Assembly: GCF_932526225.1 (NCBI RefSeq)
Contig: NC_064042.1
Span: 8,900,540 to 8,964,539 of the forward strand
DNA length: 64,000 nt
Direction: 5' to 3'
Source of the DNA: Nematostella vectensis
Taxonomy: Eukaryota > Cnidaria > Anthozoa > Actiniaria > Edwardsiidae
Positions 48,593 to 62,000 of the stretch are shown here, in pieces; the first letter of the stretch is position 1, and every line of letters begins with the position of its first letter. The notes below the pieces were generated by a model. The model was not told where the DNA came from. It worked only from the letters and a program-made list of their open reading frames with translations, and did no database searches. The translations under genes and the position numbers were made by a program.

Positions 48593-51500
48593 TCAGTACG
48601 ACGCGTTCTTGTTGATTGGCGGGAGGATCATGGGCACCTGGCCTGGCCGGGTGCCAAGTGCATGATGGGACTGTGGCTTGGTGGTTGCCATGGAGTGTCC
48701 CTGCACTTTCTTGGTGATGGCTCGTACCAGGTTCCGCGCGTGTTTCAGGCTGTATGCTGTAATAGAATCAAGTAAAGTAAATACTAAATGCAAGTCTTCA
48801 TACGGGCTCTTTTTGTTTATTTTTCGGGAATTATGAGATACTGGTATTTAGGTTTGGACGACGCGAACTCACATCGACCGCTCGTGTGCAACCTAACTGA
48901 ATGCAGTAAAATATAGACAATTCTTATAAGCACTCAAAACCCATAAGCACGCTAGATATCCCCATAACACGTACCACCTATTGATAAGTAGAGACCACTT
49001 ACTAACAAGTCTACTGATAGTTACGCCTACCTAGTTACGCCCACCTGCGAGACTACTTACTAACAAGTCTACTTGATAGTTACGCCTACCTACTAACAAG
49101 GCTACTGATAGTTACGCCTTTCTAGTTACGCCTACCTACGAGACTACTTACTTACAAGTCTACTTGATAGTTACGCCTACCTACGAGACTACTTACTAAC
49201 AAGGCTACTGATAGTTACGCCTACCTAGTTACGCCCACCTGCGAGACTACTTACTAACAAGTCTACTTGATAGTTACGCCGACCTAGTTACGCCCACCTG
49301 CGAGACTAATTACTAACAAGTCCACTTACCCTTGAGCCTCGCTTTGACCTCCTCGGTAAAGTATCCGCAGTCTACCCACTCCTCAAAGTCAGAGATGAAG
49401 TCGAACGCAGTTAGACCTAGCGAACACAGAACAAAGTTACATATAGGGGACAGTCAGACCTAGGGAACATAGAACAAAGTTAGACCTAGCGAACACAGAA
49501 CGAAGTTAGACCTAGGGAACAAAGAACGCAGTTAGACCTAGGGGACAGTCAGACCTAGGGAACAAAGAACGCAGGAATGCACAGAACAGACCGGACAGCA
49601 GTCTGTAGAAAAACGAGGTAGTCTGCATGGGCGAGAAATCAACACAAGGTTAAAGTCTCTAAAAATAGTTGAGTTGTTTCTATAAAATTTCGAGCATTCC
49701 TGCGAAGGGTGTAAAGAGCTTGGCTTATACAAGAAATGAGCGACCAAGTTTAACTCACCCTGAAGGTTCCTCATTCGAACGTTTGCTCCTGTTAAGAAAA
49801 TAATGCTAGAAATGACATACTTGGCATACTACGGCAGGGCCGTAGCAGGGGGTGGGGCACTGGGGGCATGTGCCCCCCAATATTTAAAAAAAATTACATG
49901 CATACATGTTGTTCGCTTGTGTCGAGTGTTGTTACCTTGCTTTATGAGCATGCTAGTCCCATACATGTTGTTCGCTTGTGTCGAGTGTCGTTTACCTTGC
50001 TCTATGAGCATGCTAGCCCCATACATGTTGTTCGCTTGTGTCGAATGTTGTTTACCTTGTTGTTCGCTTGTGTATGGTGTTCTTCACCTTGTTGTTCGCT
50101 TGTGTCGAGTGTTGTTACCTTGCTCTATGAGCATGCTAGCCGCATACATGTTGTTCGCTTGTGTATGGTGTTCTTTACCTTGTTGTTCGCTTGTGTCGAG
50201 TGTCGTTTACCTTGCTCTATCAGCATGCTGGCCGCATACATGTTGTTCGCTTGTGTCGAATGTTGTTTACCTTGTTGTTCGCTTGTGTCGAGTGTCGTTT
50301 ACCTTGCTCTATGAGCATGCTAGCCGCATACATGTTGTTCGCTTGTGTCGAATGTTGTTTACCATGTTGTTCGCTTGTGTCGAATGTTGTTACCTTGCTC
50401 TATGAGCATGCTGGCCGCATACATGTTGTTCGCTTGTGTCGCGTAGAAGAGAGGGGTACAGAGGTCGTTATTTACGGCGTCAACGTCCGCTCCAAATGAG
50501 ATGAACAGCTCAAGTACATCAGACGCGTTAGACAGACCCGCGGACAGGTGAAGGGCCCTGGCAGACAGTAACTCCCATGTCAATAACACGCCTGTCAATC
50601 ATATCTACCTGTCAATCATCTACATTTTGTCAATCATATACCTTTTAGCGACGTCTTTAATAACTATTTCTCTTTTATCTGCCTGTATAAGATCTACCGG
50701 TCAGTCGACATCTGCACTCTAATTCGCAAGACATCTGACGCCATTTTACCACCCCAGCAAAATTCGAGGTGTGAAAGCATCCACTTCAATCGGGTGATTT
50801 AGAAAAGATATTGCTACGTTTTTTATTGAATTCCTTAAATTAATCCTAAAACAATGTTTTTAGATGGTTATTTCGTGATTTTCCTTACAAATTATTCTTC
50901 CAAATTGAGTAAAAAGTACAATAATAAAATCTTATATCACAATCTTCCCATGACGTTCCAGTCGCACAATGTCAGTTCCACCTCTAAAGCTACGTGCAAA
51001 CAGAGCCAATATTGCTGCAAAAACAGTCAGTTTTGCAGTCTCGCAATTTTGGCGCTGTTTGTGTGCCAGTTTGAGAGGTTCTGCGTCAACATTTCCTTTA
51101 TCTTGTTATCAGCCGAAAGGTGGTGACGGGAATGCTGGTCAATGCTGGTGCTGTTTGTACAGGGTCTAATTACTGCATATGCGATATTTATCATGCTATG
51201 AATGTCTGTCTGTTAATCAATAAACCATATAAACCAATTATTCGACCATTACTGTAAATATAAATGAGCTTATGGTTGATTGACAAGGTCACGTATGGTA
51301 ACACTCACGTGTTTCCCGCGCTGTATGTGGGGTTTACTGACGCTCCTTGTCGAAGTAGAAAGCGAACTGTCTCCACGCGCTTGGAGCTAGGGGAAACACA
51401 TCGATACTCAAACAAAATCGTACACTCAGAACTGTAAAAACACGCAACATAACTCCATGTTTCATCCCAGTAGCAAACAACAAATTCTGCCAGAAACATT

Positions 51501-53024
51501 TCTTCTCTGATCTCGTGAGCTTGAGGAGTGATTCGGATAATGCCTAGTGCACACTAGCAACATAACATAACGACATGGGCGCGCGCACTGTGTTTAGCCC
51601 GACATGGACATAATGACATAAAAGAAAAAACATGGTAATGGCTTAGAAAGGGTGTGTGTGGCACCATAGTAATGGCTTAGAAAGGGTGTGTGACGCACCA
51701 TGGTAATGGTTTAGAAAGGGTGTGTAAACGCATCATGGTAATGGCTAAGAAAGGGTGTGTGAACGCATCATGGTAATGGCTAAGAAAGGGTGTGTGAACG
51801 CACCATGGTAATGGATAAGAACGGGTGTGTGAACGCATCATGGTAATGGCTAAGAAAGGGTGTGTGAACGCATCATGGTAATGGCTAAGAACGGGTGTGT
51901 AAACGCACCATGGTAATGGCTAAGAACGGGTGTGTAAACGCATCATGGTAATGTATAAGAAAGGGTGTGTGAACGCACCATGGTAATGGATCAGAACGGG
52001 TGTGTGAACGCATCATGGTAGTGGCTAAGAACGGGTGTGTGAACGCACCATGGTAATGGCTAAGAACGGGTGTGTGAACGCACCATGGAATCTGCTCCAG
52101 TAGTATCTTGTGGACCAAGATATCAGTCTCATTCTCCTTGAACTCAAATCCATTCGAAGACAACCTAGACAACACAAGATGTCCATGGTAAATAAAAAGA
52201 AATGTCCTACGTTTCATTCTCCGATACACAGGCCCCGGCCGAAAATAGGCTGGTCAAAGGAGTGAAAATAATATCTACAGAAACTGAAGAAGCATACTCA
52301 CCATTCAGCACATTCCAGGTGGTCATTAGCTGCCGCGAGGTGGAGCAAGCTTGGGGGAGAGCACTAGAAAGAGATCAAACACACCGGTAAAACACGTGAA
52401 CAGTATCAATGCACACGTGATGAAAAGCACGTGATACACATGTACACAAGTCTTCTAATGAATGACAGCTCGTGACAAGCACGGGTAAAACACGTGATAG
52501 TCTACCACATATCGCTGTTAAGCACGTGGACAGCTGGTGATGCATAATCACGAAGACACTACACGGGTAAAGCACGTGATACTCTACCACATATCTCTGG
52601 TGAGCACGTGGACAGCACGCGATACAAGTTGGCCAAGACACGTGATTCTCACCTCGTCTTCCATATCGAGGCTTCTCCTTATATGGCCGTCGCTATCAAA
52701 GAGAAGTAGCGCTTGTATGGAGTCAACACGACCTTGCATAGCACAACAATGGATGGGCATCAGACCCTGGCAAGACGAAAAAAGGCGAGAAAATTGCAAT
52801 AAATTGACCAGGCATTCGTCCAAAATATTAAAGGGCTCTGTCTAGAAAAGATGGCATGACTTGGCAGCCACGAATCTGGCGCTCTTTTTAGGTTGTCTGT
52901 GGTGTTTGGGGTTGACTGAGGCTGATAAGTAACTCTTTCAAGCACCCTTTGTCAACCACATAAATATCTAACAGAGTGACATGGCCGACTAAGCTGATAA
53001 GTTGGCTTCCTCCCTAACATAATG

Positions 53025-53088
<64 letters not shown>

Positions 53089-56000
53089 TAACAATAACAA
53101 TAGTAATAGTAATAGTAATAGTAATAGTAATAGTAATAGTAATAGTAATAGTAATAGTAATAGTAATAGTAATAGTAATAGTAATAGTAATAGTAATAGT
53201 AATAGTAATAGTAATAGTAATAATAATAATAATAATAATTTAATATAGCATTATAAAAATCTCAATGCTTTACAAACATCCTACTCTATTCTACTCAATA
53301 ATTTCGCTAAAACTCTAACTAACACATATATAACTGATGTATATATATACACACACATATATATGTATATATATCTTAACACTAATGATAATATTTCTTA
53401 TTCTCCTATTACCCTACCCTATCGTTCCTTATCGTCAATGGAGCTCCCTTCATCAGCTGTGAACAACAAAAATATACAAATTTGCTTTAACGCCAGCGAT
53501 TGAAAGAGAATGGAACATTATCGCATTCTCTCTAGGAAATAAAGAAGGTGATAGGGTCACAATTCAGAGCTCGACCTTTTCTAAATATAATTCAGGTCAT
53601 CTAGGATACTAGGATAGTCTCTCTGTTTTGAGAAAAAAAGTTTTTTTGTCTAGGGGGGAAAAAGTTTCTGTGTCTAGGGGGAAGGGGTAGGGGGGTATTG
53701 TTCAACGTTTTCTAAATACACAGGTATGATGCTCATAACAAAAGGCAGATATCTCTTTGTTTATAGTGTGGGGAAGGCAAGGGAAAAGGCAGTTTCTTAC
53801 CATCTTCTCGATGCACTCGAGGTCGGTCGGCTCTCCCGTTTCTCCGTAGCATTTCACGTGTAGCGGGGTGTTCCCGTCATGGTCCACACAGTCGATATTC
53901 GCGCCAGCCTCCAGTAAAAGCTACAATCAGACAATACTCCAAATGATAGCATACCATTTATAAGCAAATTAGCCTGGAAGGGTATCAATAACGAGGCAAA
54001 TACTCAGCCGGTAGCGAAAAATAATATCTTGGGGAAGGAGGGGAGGAGCGAGCCACTGGTTCCTCCACACCCCCTTGCTACGGTCCTGAATACTGACGGG
54101 TGTTATCTCACCTCGACAGTGTCCGAATCCTTTGCCCTGTGTAAGGGCGAGGCTCCCTTGTAGTCAACAAGATTCACATCCAGACCTTCGGCGAATAACG
54201 ACTATAAAAAGTCGAGTGTGAGTGAAACGAACTCAAAAACGGAAGAAATAGTAAAGACAGGCGTGGTGAGAACCGGATTATGGCCAAATTCTTTGTTGTG
54301 TAACGTCGGCGAATTGAAAATCCTTGTCTGGTTTTGGAAAAGCGGGTCAATCAACCGTCTGGACCAATCGATGGCTTTCATGTTTTCACTGTCGCATCAT
54401 AAACTATTTGACACACAGCAAGGGAATTGATTGGTTACGTTGGTATGATTGACTTCGCGCTATTATCAGTCGCGCAACAACAGATTCGGCTAAAAAAAAA
54501 ACTATTAAAAACACCTTTGTCATTGCTCTCACCAAAATTATATGGAGATAAATTTTGAAAGAAAACTCGAAATAGCCATCTAAAAACAAAGTTGTTTACG
54601 TAATTTACCAAATTAATTGAAATTATCACGATAGCTTCTCTGCATCAGCCAACGCCGTGTTCACACACTTGTTATAAGATGGCAACATTTCGGCTGATCG
54701 TGACTCTTTAAAGCCTATAGAGATACGTGTCTGACCTTGATAATGTGAATGGCGCCAAAAAACGCAGCTGTGTGAAGAAGCGTACTACCGCTGACACATC
54801 TGAAAAATAAAAATCAATTACGTCAATTAAGGGCGATTCACGAAAAATATTTCAAAATTGTTGGAAGTTTCTTCGAGGAAATGACTGACAATTTAGAGGG
54901 GATGGACTGTTAAATATCGCAGATTCTAATAGATTCTTTTATCGGTTGAGGTTTCTGTCGGCCCACCAGAAATAAAATGGTGAGATTGCCGCTTTTATCG
55001 CGACCCTTCCCTACACCACCCCTGTAGGTGTGTACCTGCTCTTGAGGCTGGCCATGACGGTTTCACGCCTGTGATGAGCGGCTATGACGTCAGCAAGAGC
55101 ATTCAAGTCCCCGGATATAAGTCTCGGCACCAGCTCCGCCCACTGCTGAGACTTGGCTTAAAAAACAAGTTCAAATATTTGATACACCCATTCTTTGAAG
55201 AAGGAGAAATAAATAATTAGCTGTTCAATTCAGCAAATTCAGGAGGCAGTCGTACCTTCCCAAAAGATTTTCAGCTCATAGTGCCTCATGAGGTCAAATG
55301 CAGTCTTGCTGTTACGGTTCCGCCTTTTGACATCGGTCCCCCATTCGATCAGCAGCTAAACACACAAATAAGCTTTAGTAAGGAACGTTGTTGTAGTCTT
55401 TACGTGACGTTTCGTGTTTTGGTTATTGTTGTGATTGTCTTTGTGTGACATCTTATGTTTTTGACGTTTTTTTTATAAGGTCTTTGTATGACGTATCGTT
55501 ATTTCGTTATTGTTGTAATGGTCTGTTATTGTTGTAATTGTCTTTACGTGAAGTGTGTTTTGCTGTAGTTGTAAGGGTCTTAACGTGACGTATCATATTT
55601 TCGCTGTAGCTGTAAAGGTCTTTTCTTGACGTATCGTGTTTCCATCGTTGTTGTAATAGTCTTCACGTGACGTGGAGTTTTCGCTGAAGTTGTAATTGGT
55701 ATTTACGTGACATATCGTGTTTTTGCCTTTGTAGTAACTACCTGCCCTATGTCTTTGTGTAAGCTCTCTGTGGCGAGAAAGAACGGAGTGTTGAGCTGAT
55801 TGTTGAGCGAGTCCACTTCGGCTCCGTTTTCCAACAAGTGCTCGACGATATCCTGAAACCAGTAAAACCATTAAACCACCATTGGTTTCTGGTTTGGTTG
55901 CTTGTCTGGTTCGTATTGTTTGTGTGCTTTGCTTGCTATGTTTTGCTTGCTTGTTTGTTTGCATGGTTATTTGTTTTGCTCTGTTTTTTTTTTATTATTA

Positions 56001-59000
56001 TTTTGGTTGATAGTTTGGTTGGTGTGTTTGGATCGCTGGTTGTTCTAGAGTACTTACAAAATGCCCGTGTCTGCATGCCATGTGTAGGGCAGTGTTACCA
56101 GAACTGTGCTCACGCGAGTTCACAAACGACTTATCAGAGTGGAAAAAAGCAACCTGAGAGGGAAGCATAAGGTAGATGTAACAATAAGATCTCACAGCAG
56201 AAAACGTTTCAAAACAGAATCACAACCAGAAGAGTACAATAGAGCAATAGAAGATTTGCATAGAACAGTGGAACCTCAATGCAAAAATACATTAAGGAGA
56301 CAGAAAACTTTAATAGTTATGGTATAAGACAGTGCACCCCCTCCCCCCCCCCCCTCAGCAAATCCTCGCACTCACCAGTTTCTGTACAATGTCCAGTTCG
56401 CCAGTCTTGGCCGCCTTAAACAGCAGCCTCTGGCACTGAGTGGTGGTACCAGGGAATACCTGGTAAAGAAACCTACAAAACAATGCTGTCCAGTAAGTAT
56501 GACAAAATTTGTAACACAAAACTTTTCAACTTCATGATTCTTACAGTGATCCGGCTTTCAAGGTCTTGTTTCGTGATGGACTTTCAAAGAATATCTGTTT
56601 AAAATAAAAAAAGGTTGATCAACCTATATTAAAACGCTTAAGCCAAAAGCACCTGATTGCTTCGATGGTGTTTAGTGGCGCTCTGATTGGTTCTGATTTG
56701 TGTTTTCCAGAGGTTCTGATTGGTTCCAATAGGAGTTTTGTCTCGTTCTGATTGGTTACGATTGGAGTTTAGGCGTTCTCATTGACTTCCATTGTTGTTT
56801 GTTTGCGTTCTGATTGGTTCCATTAGGTGTTTGGTTTCGTTCTGATTGGTTACGACTGGAGTTTAGTTGAGTTCTCATTGGCTTCCATTGTTGTTTATTT
56901 GCGTTCTGATTGGTTCCCTTTGGTGTTTACAGGCGTTCTGATTGGTTCCCATTGGAGTTTAGTTGCGAATGGAGTTTAGTTGCGAATACATATATATATG
57001 GTAGCAATGGCTTTTATATGGGGCCAAAACTACTACAGGAGCAATTCCCCTTTTTATGGGGTAATGCTACAATAGAGGAGGAATGTCTTTTATATAGGGC
57101 CATCTTATTAAAGGGGCCATGCTCTTTATATGAGGTAATACTACTAAACGAGCACTGCTCTTTACATGGAGTAATGCTACTGGAGCAATGGCTTTTTACC
57201 TCCAGATCCGGATAGGTCGTGGCATTAACTTCCTCCACATTTACTTCATCGATGCCCAGCATTTGACGCACTGACACTAGACGAATCAACAAAGAACATA
57301 AACTAAACCACAGCGAGTAGCTAGGATTGGCAATAGTGGTGATCAGGCCGTGTAGCACTCGCCCCAGAAGCTAACACTCTACCGCTGAGTCATCTGGTAC
57401 AGTGATTGCTGCAAGTAGTTGTGATTTGCAAACAGTTGCAAGTGGTGTTAAGTGGCTGCAAGTTTTTGTGAGTGGTTGCGAGTAGTTGCGAGTGGTTGCG
57501 AGTAGTTGCGAGTAGTTGTGAATGGTTGCAAGTAGTTGCAAGTAGTTGCGAGTAGTAGCGAGTGGTTACGAGTGGTTGCGAGTGATTGCGAGTGGTTGCA
57601 AGTAGTTGCGAGTGGTTGCGAGTGTTGCAAGTGGTTGCGAGTGATTGCGAGTGGTTGCAAATAGTTGCGAGTGGTTGCAAGTAGTTGCGAGTGGCTGTGA
57701 GTGGTTGCAAGCAGCTTGTTACGAGTTCAACAGAATACCTCCTTCTTGCTGAAATAGTCACTTACTTTTACCGTCGGAGTTCCCCGAAAAGTCGTCGTAG
57801 AAAATCCCTAAAGAAAGTACACAAGCAAAGTTAGTTATAGAGAGAGGGTTTGTGAAGGCAGCAGCGAAAGGAGAGCTTATTATGAAGTGAGTTGTTAGAA
57901 TAAACACAAATACTCTCGAAAATAACACCTCAGTAAATGTGCCATACCTTGGTCGTCTATCTCTTAAGAATGAATGTCAATTCACTAGACTGCTTGCCCC
58001 TCCTTCTTTGGCGAACTTCCGTGAAGGAGAAGTTGACTAGAGCGCGTGGTTTGCCCCCCCCCTCCCGCGCACGCGGCTAACTAATTCACCTGTCTTCTTG
58101 TCCTTAATAACCAGCTTGCGGCCTTTCCACACGGTCTCGTTCGCCTTACTGCTGTAGAACCCAGTCCCACACGTCAAACTCTGACAGTACAGACATGTCA
58201 CGTGTTAGAGACGTCGAGAGATAAGAGGTCGCATTATTAGAGGGAGGGGAGGGGGTCATTCTGACAATATCAAGACATTTTACCATTACTGGAGGGGGTT
58301 GAGCTTGTTATCGCCAATAAAATGGGGATATTTAAATAATGTGTTTCTATTCTAGAAAGTGCACATTATCGTGAGATTGTAATGTTTGGCGTTTGCGGCA
58401 CCTTTAGCAAAATTCCACCTTCTTCAGTTTGCCCAGAAAAAGTCTTAATAAAGACGTAAATTTTGGTCGACTGCGAAATTTTGTTACATGATATTCATTA
58501 CTCTGGTTCAAGAACTACTTGGGTATTTTGCATGAAAGTATGTGTAATAAGAGTACACACCTACTCAAATAGTGCTGACAGTGCATACAGCGAATGGCGA
58601 ATGGCAGTTCTTAGATCGAAATTTGCTGGTGGGTACTAATAATTCGCTCGAATAAAGGTAATAAATAACCTCCTGCGATGCCAGAACCATAGATTGATAT
58701 ATCGAACACAATATATTGAGATCCATGATTCCCTTCGGTCGTAGAACTGCCATCTCCAATTGCGTTTGCTAAACAAGAGGAAAAAAACAAATCACATCCC
58801 TCTAAATCAAACCTCTTAGACTTCCCCATAGCCCCTTTCATAAAGACCCCTAGAGGACAGAGCAAAAAAATGGCAAGTTTTCCCAAAATAAGGTCTGGTT
58901 AACTTCGGTAAGCTTGAATTTTTGCATAGAGGTTCCTTATGTCATGTTAACCAACATATCAAAAAGTGTTTTTCTCTAATGGATTCGTCTTCGAGATATG

Positions 59001-62000
59001 AGGCTTGAATTTCAATTTTCAAATGTTCAAAGTATAAATTCTCCTCGTTTGTAGGGCTCTGATCAGAAATTAAGCCAACTTTGCTCGCTAATATCTAAAT
59101 TTCATATCTTCTAAATTTCTTTAAAATTTGGAATTAAGCTTTTGGCCAGAGGAACTCCTTGTATGCGGAATCTTGAGCTTATATATAAAGAATTGGAAAA
59201 TTTCATGTCATTGTTTTCCTCTGTCCCTCTATTGAAGGCGGTGCAGCACATACCAGGTTGATGACCATGTTGACTGTTAGATCATTAATGGTAACATTCC
59301 TAAAAAAAATTGCATATCAATTTATTTTGCTCGTGACATCCTCGATTTTATCCTCGAGTTTATGCAACTCAATTAGACGCATTGTGTTTTAGCGCAATGC
59401 ACATGATTTCCACATAATCTATTAAAGACGCGCGTTCGTTTAGCATTCGCGCGCATTACTCATTATTTTCTCACAGTTTGAATTGATGACGCGCGTTTGA
59501 TTTTATTTTGCGCACATTGCCTCAGTCTTCTCACAATTCCAATTGATGACGCGCATTTGATGATAATTTGCGCGCATCACTCAATGTGTACTTATAATTC
59601 CAGTTGATGACGCGCATTTGTTTATTTGCGCGCATTGCTCATTGTTTTCTCACATATTCAATTGATGACGCGCGTTTGATTATCATTTGCGCGCATTGCT
59701 CATTGTTTTTTCACAATTCAAATTGATGACGCGAGTTTGATTATCATTTGCGCGCATTGCTCATTGTTTTTCACAATCCAAATTGATGACGCGCGTTTGA
59801 TTATCATTTGCGCGCATTGCTTATTGTTTTTTCACAATTCAAATTGATGACGCGCGTTTGATTATCATTTGCGCGCATTTCTCATTGTTATCTCACAATT
59901 CAAATTGATGACGCGCGTTTGATTATCATTTGCGCGCATTGCTCACTGTTTTCTCACAATTCAAATTGATGGCGCGCGTTTGATTATCATTTGCGCGCAT
60001 TGTTCATTGTTTTTCCACAATTACAATTGATGAAGCGCGTTTGATTATCATGCGGCCATCGCTTATTGCTTTCTCGCAAAGGACTGTCTTTAATTTGAGC
60101 CCGAATGCCAGACTTTGGTAGTCAGTAAGGAGACTTCTTGGATGTTTTCCCATATTTTGTTTGTATCACAAGCTTGAACGCGGTAAGTTAGTATGAAAGA
60201 AGGTTGTAAACAAACTCCACAGGATCATCTCTTTCTTATTAAAAATACCTTTTTAAAATGGAAACTTAAATATTCATTTTGCCCCGATCTATTCGAGCAA
60301 CCCGGCATGCAACACGCAAACCCACCATCTTTGGTGCATGTTTCCGTCATCTTGGAATTTGACGTTCATTGAACTTGACTGCAAGGATGTAACAGAATGA
60401 ACCACGCACATTTATGGTCTTATTCGCGTTATTATTAACAGATTTCCACACAAAAAAAATAACAATATACTCGACAGTGTTACAGTGTTTATATCAGGTC
60501 TTAACATACCTGGGCACCTTGACGATGTCAAATCGCTGCACAATTTTATTAGATACGGCGGCTCGACACTGAGGTAACAAAAATGCCATTTAAAAAATAT
60601 GCAACGGAACAGTATTGATCATAGATGGTTATACATGAAGTACCATATAAGGTCATATGAAGTACCATATAAGGTCATACCTTATTTTGTATCTCGGCCA
60701 CCTGTTTGACCCATGCTGCACATTTAGTGACGTCATAGTTCTGTTCAATGATCGTAATTTCTGGAAGTTAACATGCCGAAATTTAGTTCGATTGTTTGCG
60801 TAGAGATGCTACAAAGAGTCATTAAGTTATGCAAAGCGCAGACATACCGACGTACCTTGATCATACTCCACAATGATGTTTTCAAGCTCCTTCTGTCGTT
60901 TGAGGTCCTTCATGACCGTGACGAGTTCGGGGAACTGCTCGAGCTCATCCTTGACACCGATCTTTAACACGTTCAATTCATCCTGATACAACAACAAACA
61001 ATGCCAAGTTGAATTAATCCTAAGACAATAACAAACAACACGTTTAATTCATACCGAAAAAGCAACAAACAAGAAATTCAAATCATCGTGAGATAGCACC
61101 AACACGTTTAATTCACGTATCTCTAGCTTCATCACCGTTGATTCAGTGAATTGTAACCGAATGTGAAGCAATGATTCTGTCCATTGTGCCAGCTTGAGCA
61201 CGGTTTGCGACTGGGTGAACGATAACCGGATGTGACGCAATAATTCTGTTCCTTACCAGTCGTTTTAGCATCGCCCGTGATTGGATAAACTTGTAACCAC
61301 TCATGAAAAAGAACGCGAAATACGCACATACCGACATCACATCTCCCTGTAAACACGAAAAGCAAGTTATTGTTTGTCAAAAGTAGGCTGAACTTGCGTT
61401 GCTTTCGTTGACGAAAATCTTTTCAAAGCTGTTGTAACTTACAATACACTACGAGTTTTATAAATCTCCCTAAACGACATTTATCTACCTTGCTTAAATA
61501 CGCTTTTCTTACCCTCTTTTTGGAAGCGATCACAAATATTTTTTGCCGAGTATTTAGAAGTAGTATAATTTAGCTTACCTCGACAAGGTCCTGTGAATCG
61601 AATGGATTTGATGAGTGAAACATTTGGTTTGCTGTCTGTAGGGCAAGGTTGATTGTCCACCTGAAAATGTTGCAGAATTCCTTAGTTGCATTACCTAAAT
61701 ATGCAGCGCTGCTTGGCCAGCCATTTAAACCCGAGTCGTTCGTAGTATTAGCGTCCGCTTATGGTATTATCATTGTATAAAAAAGGGAACTGCAGGTAAA
61801 TGAGAAGTAAAGTCTGACCACTTAGTAGCTATCACGACGACCCTCTAAAAAATACAGTACATTTGGCCAAAGGCCAGTTGCTGGCGAATGTCTAGTTTTC
61901 TAAGCGGATTTTGGGTATGAATAACATGCAGTACGTACGTACCTATCGTTTAGAAGGATTTCTGTTGTAAATGTTTCTGGGACAAAGGAATTCACCAACG

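Noticed and set aside
49803..50405. Cys-rich repeat protein on the plus strand
   Set aside because: Antisense reading of the exon-end array belonging to the minus-strand ankyrin gene.
53022..53243. Poly-Ile/Val open frame
   Set aside because: Translation of an ATA/AGTAAT microsatellite.
49803..53887. Separate small ankyrin genes
   Set aside because: Exon phases chain without a break from 63.6 kb to 48.6 kb, so these are exons of one gene.
57340..57390. tRNA gene on the minus strand (GACTCAGCGGTAGAGTG looks like an A box)
   Set aside because: No B box or cloverleaf follows; at most a decayed SINE head.
57390..57761. Thr/Asn/His-rich repeat protein
   Set aside because: Translation of a 10-bp intronic satellite in the ankyrin gene.
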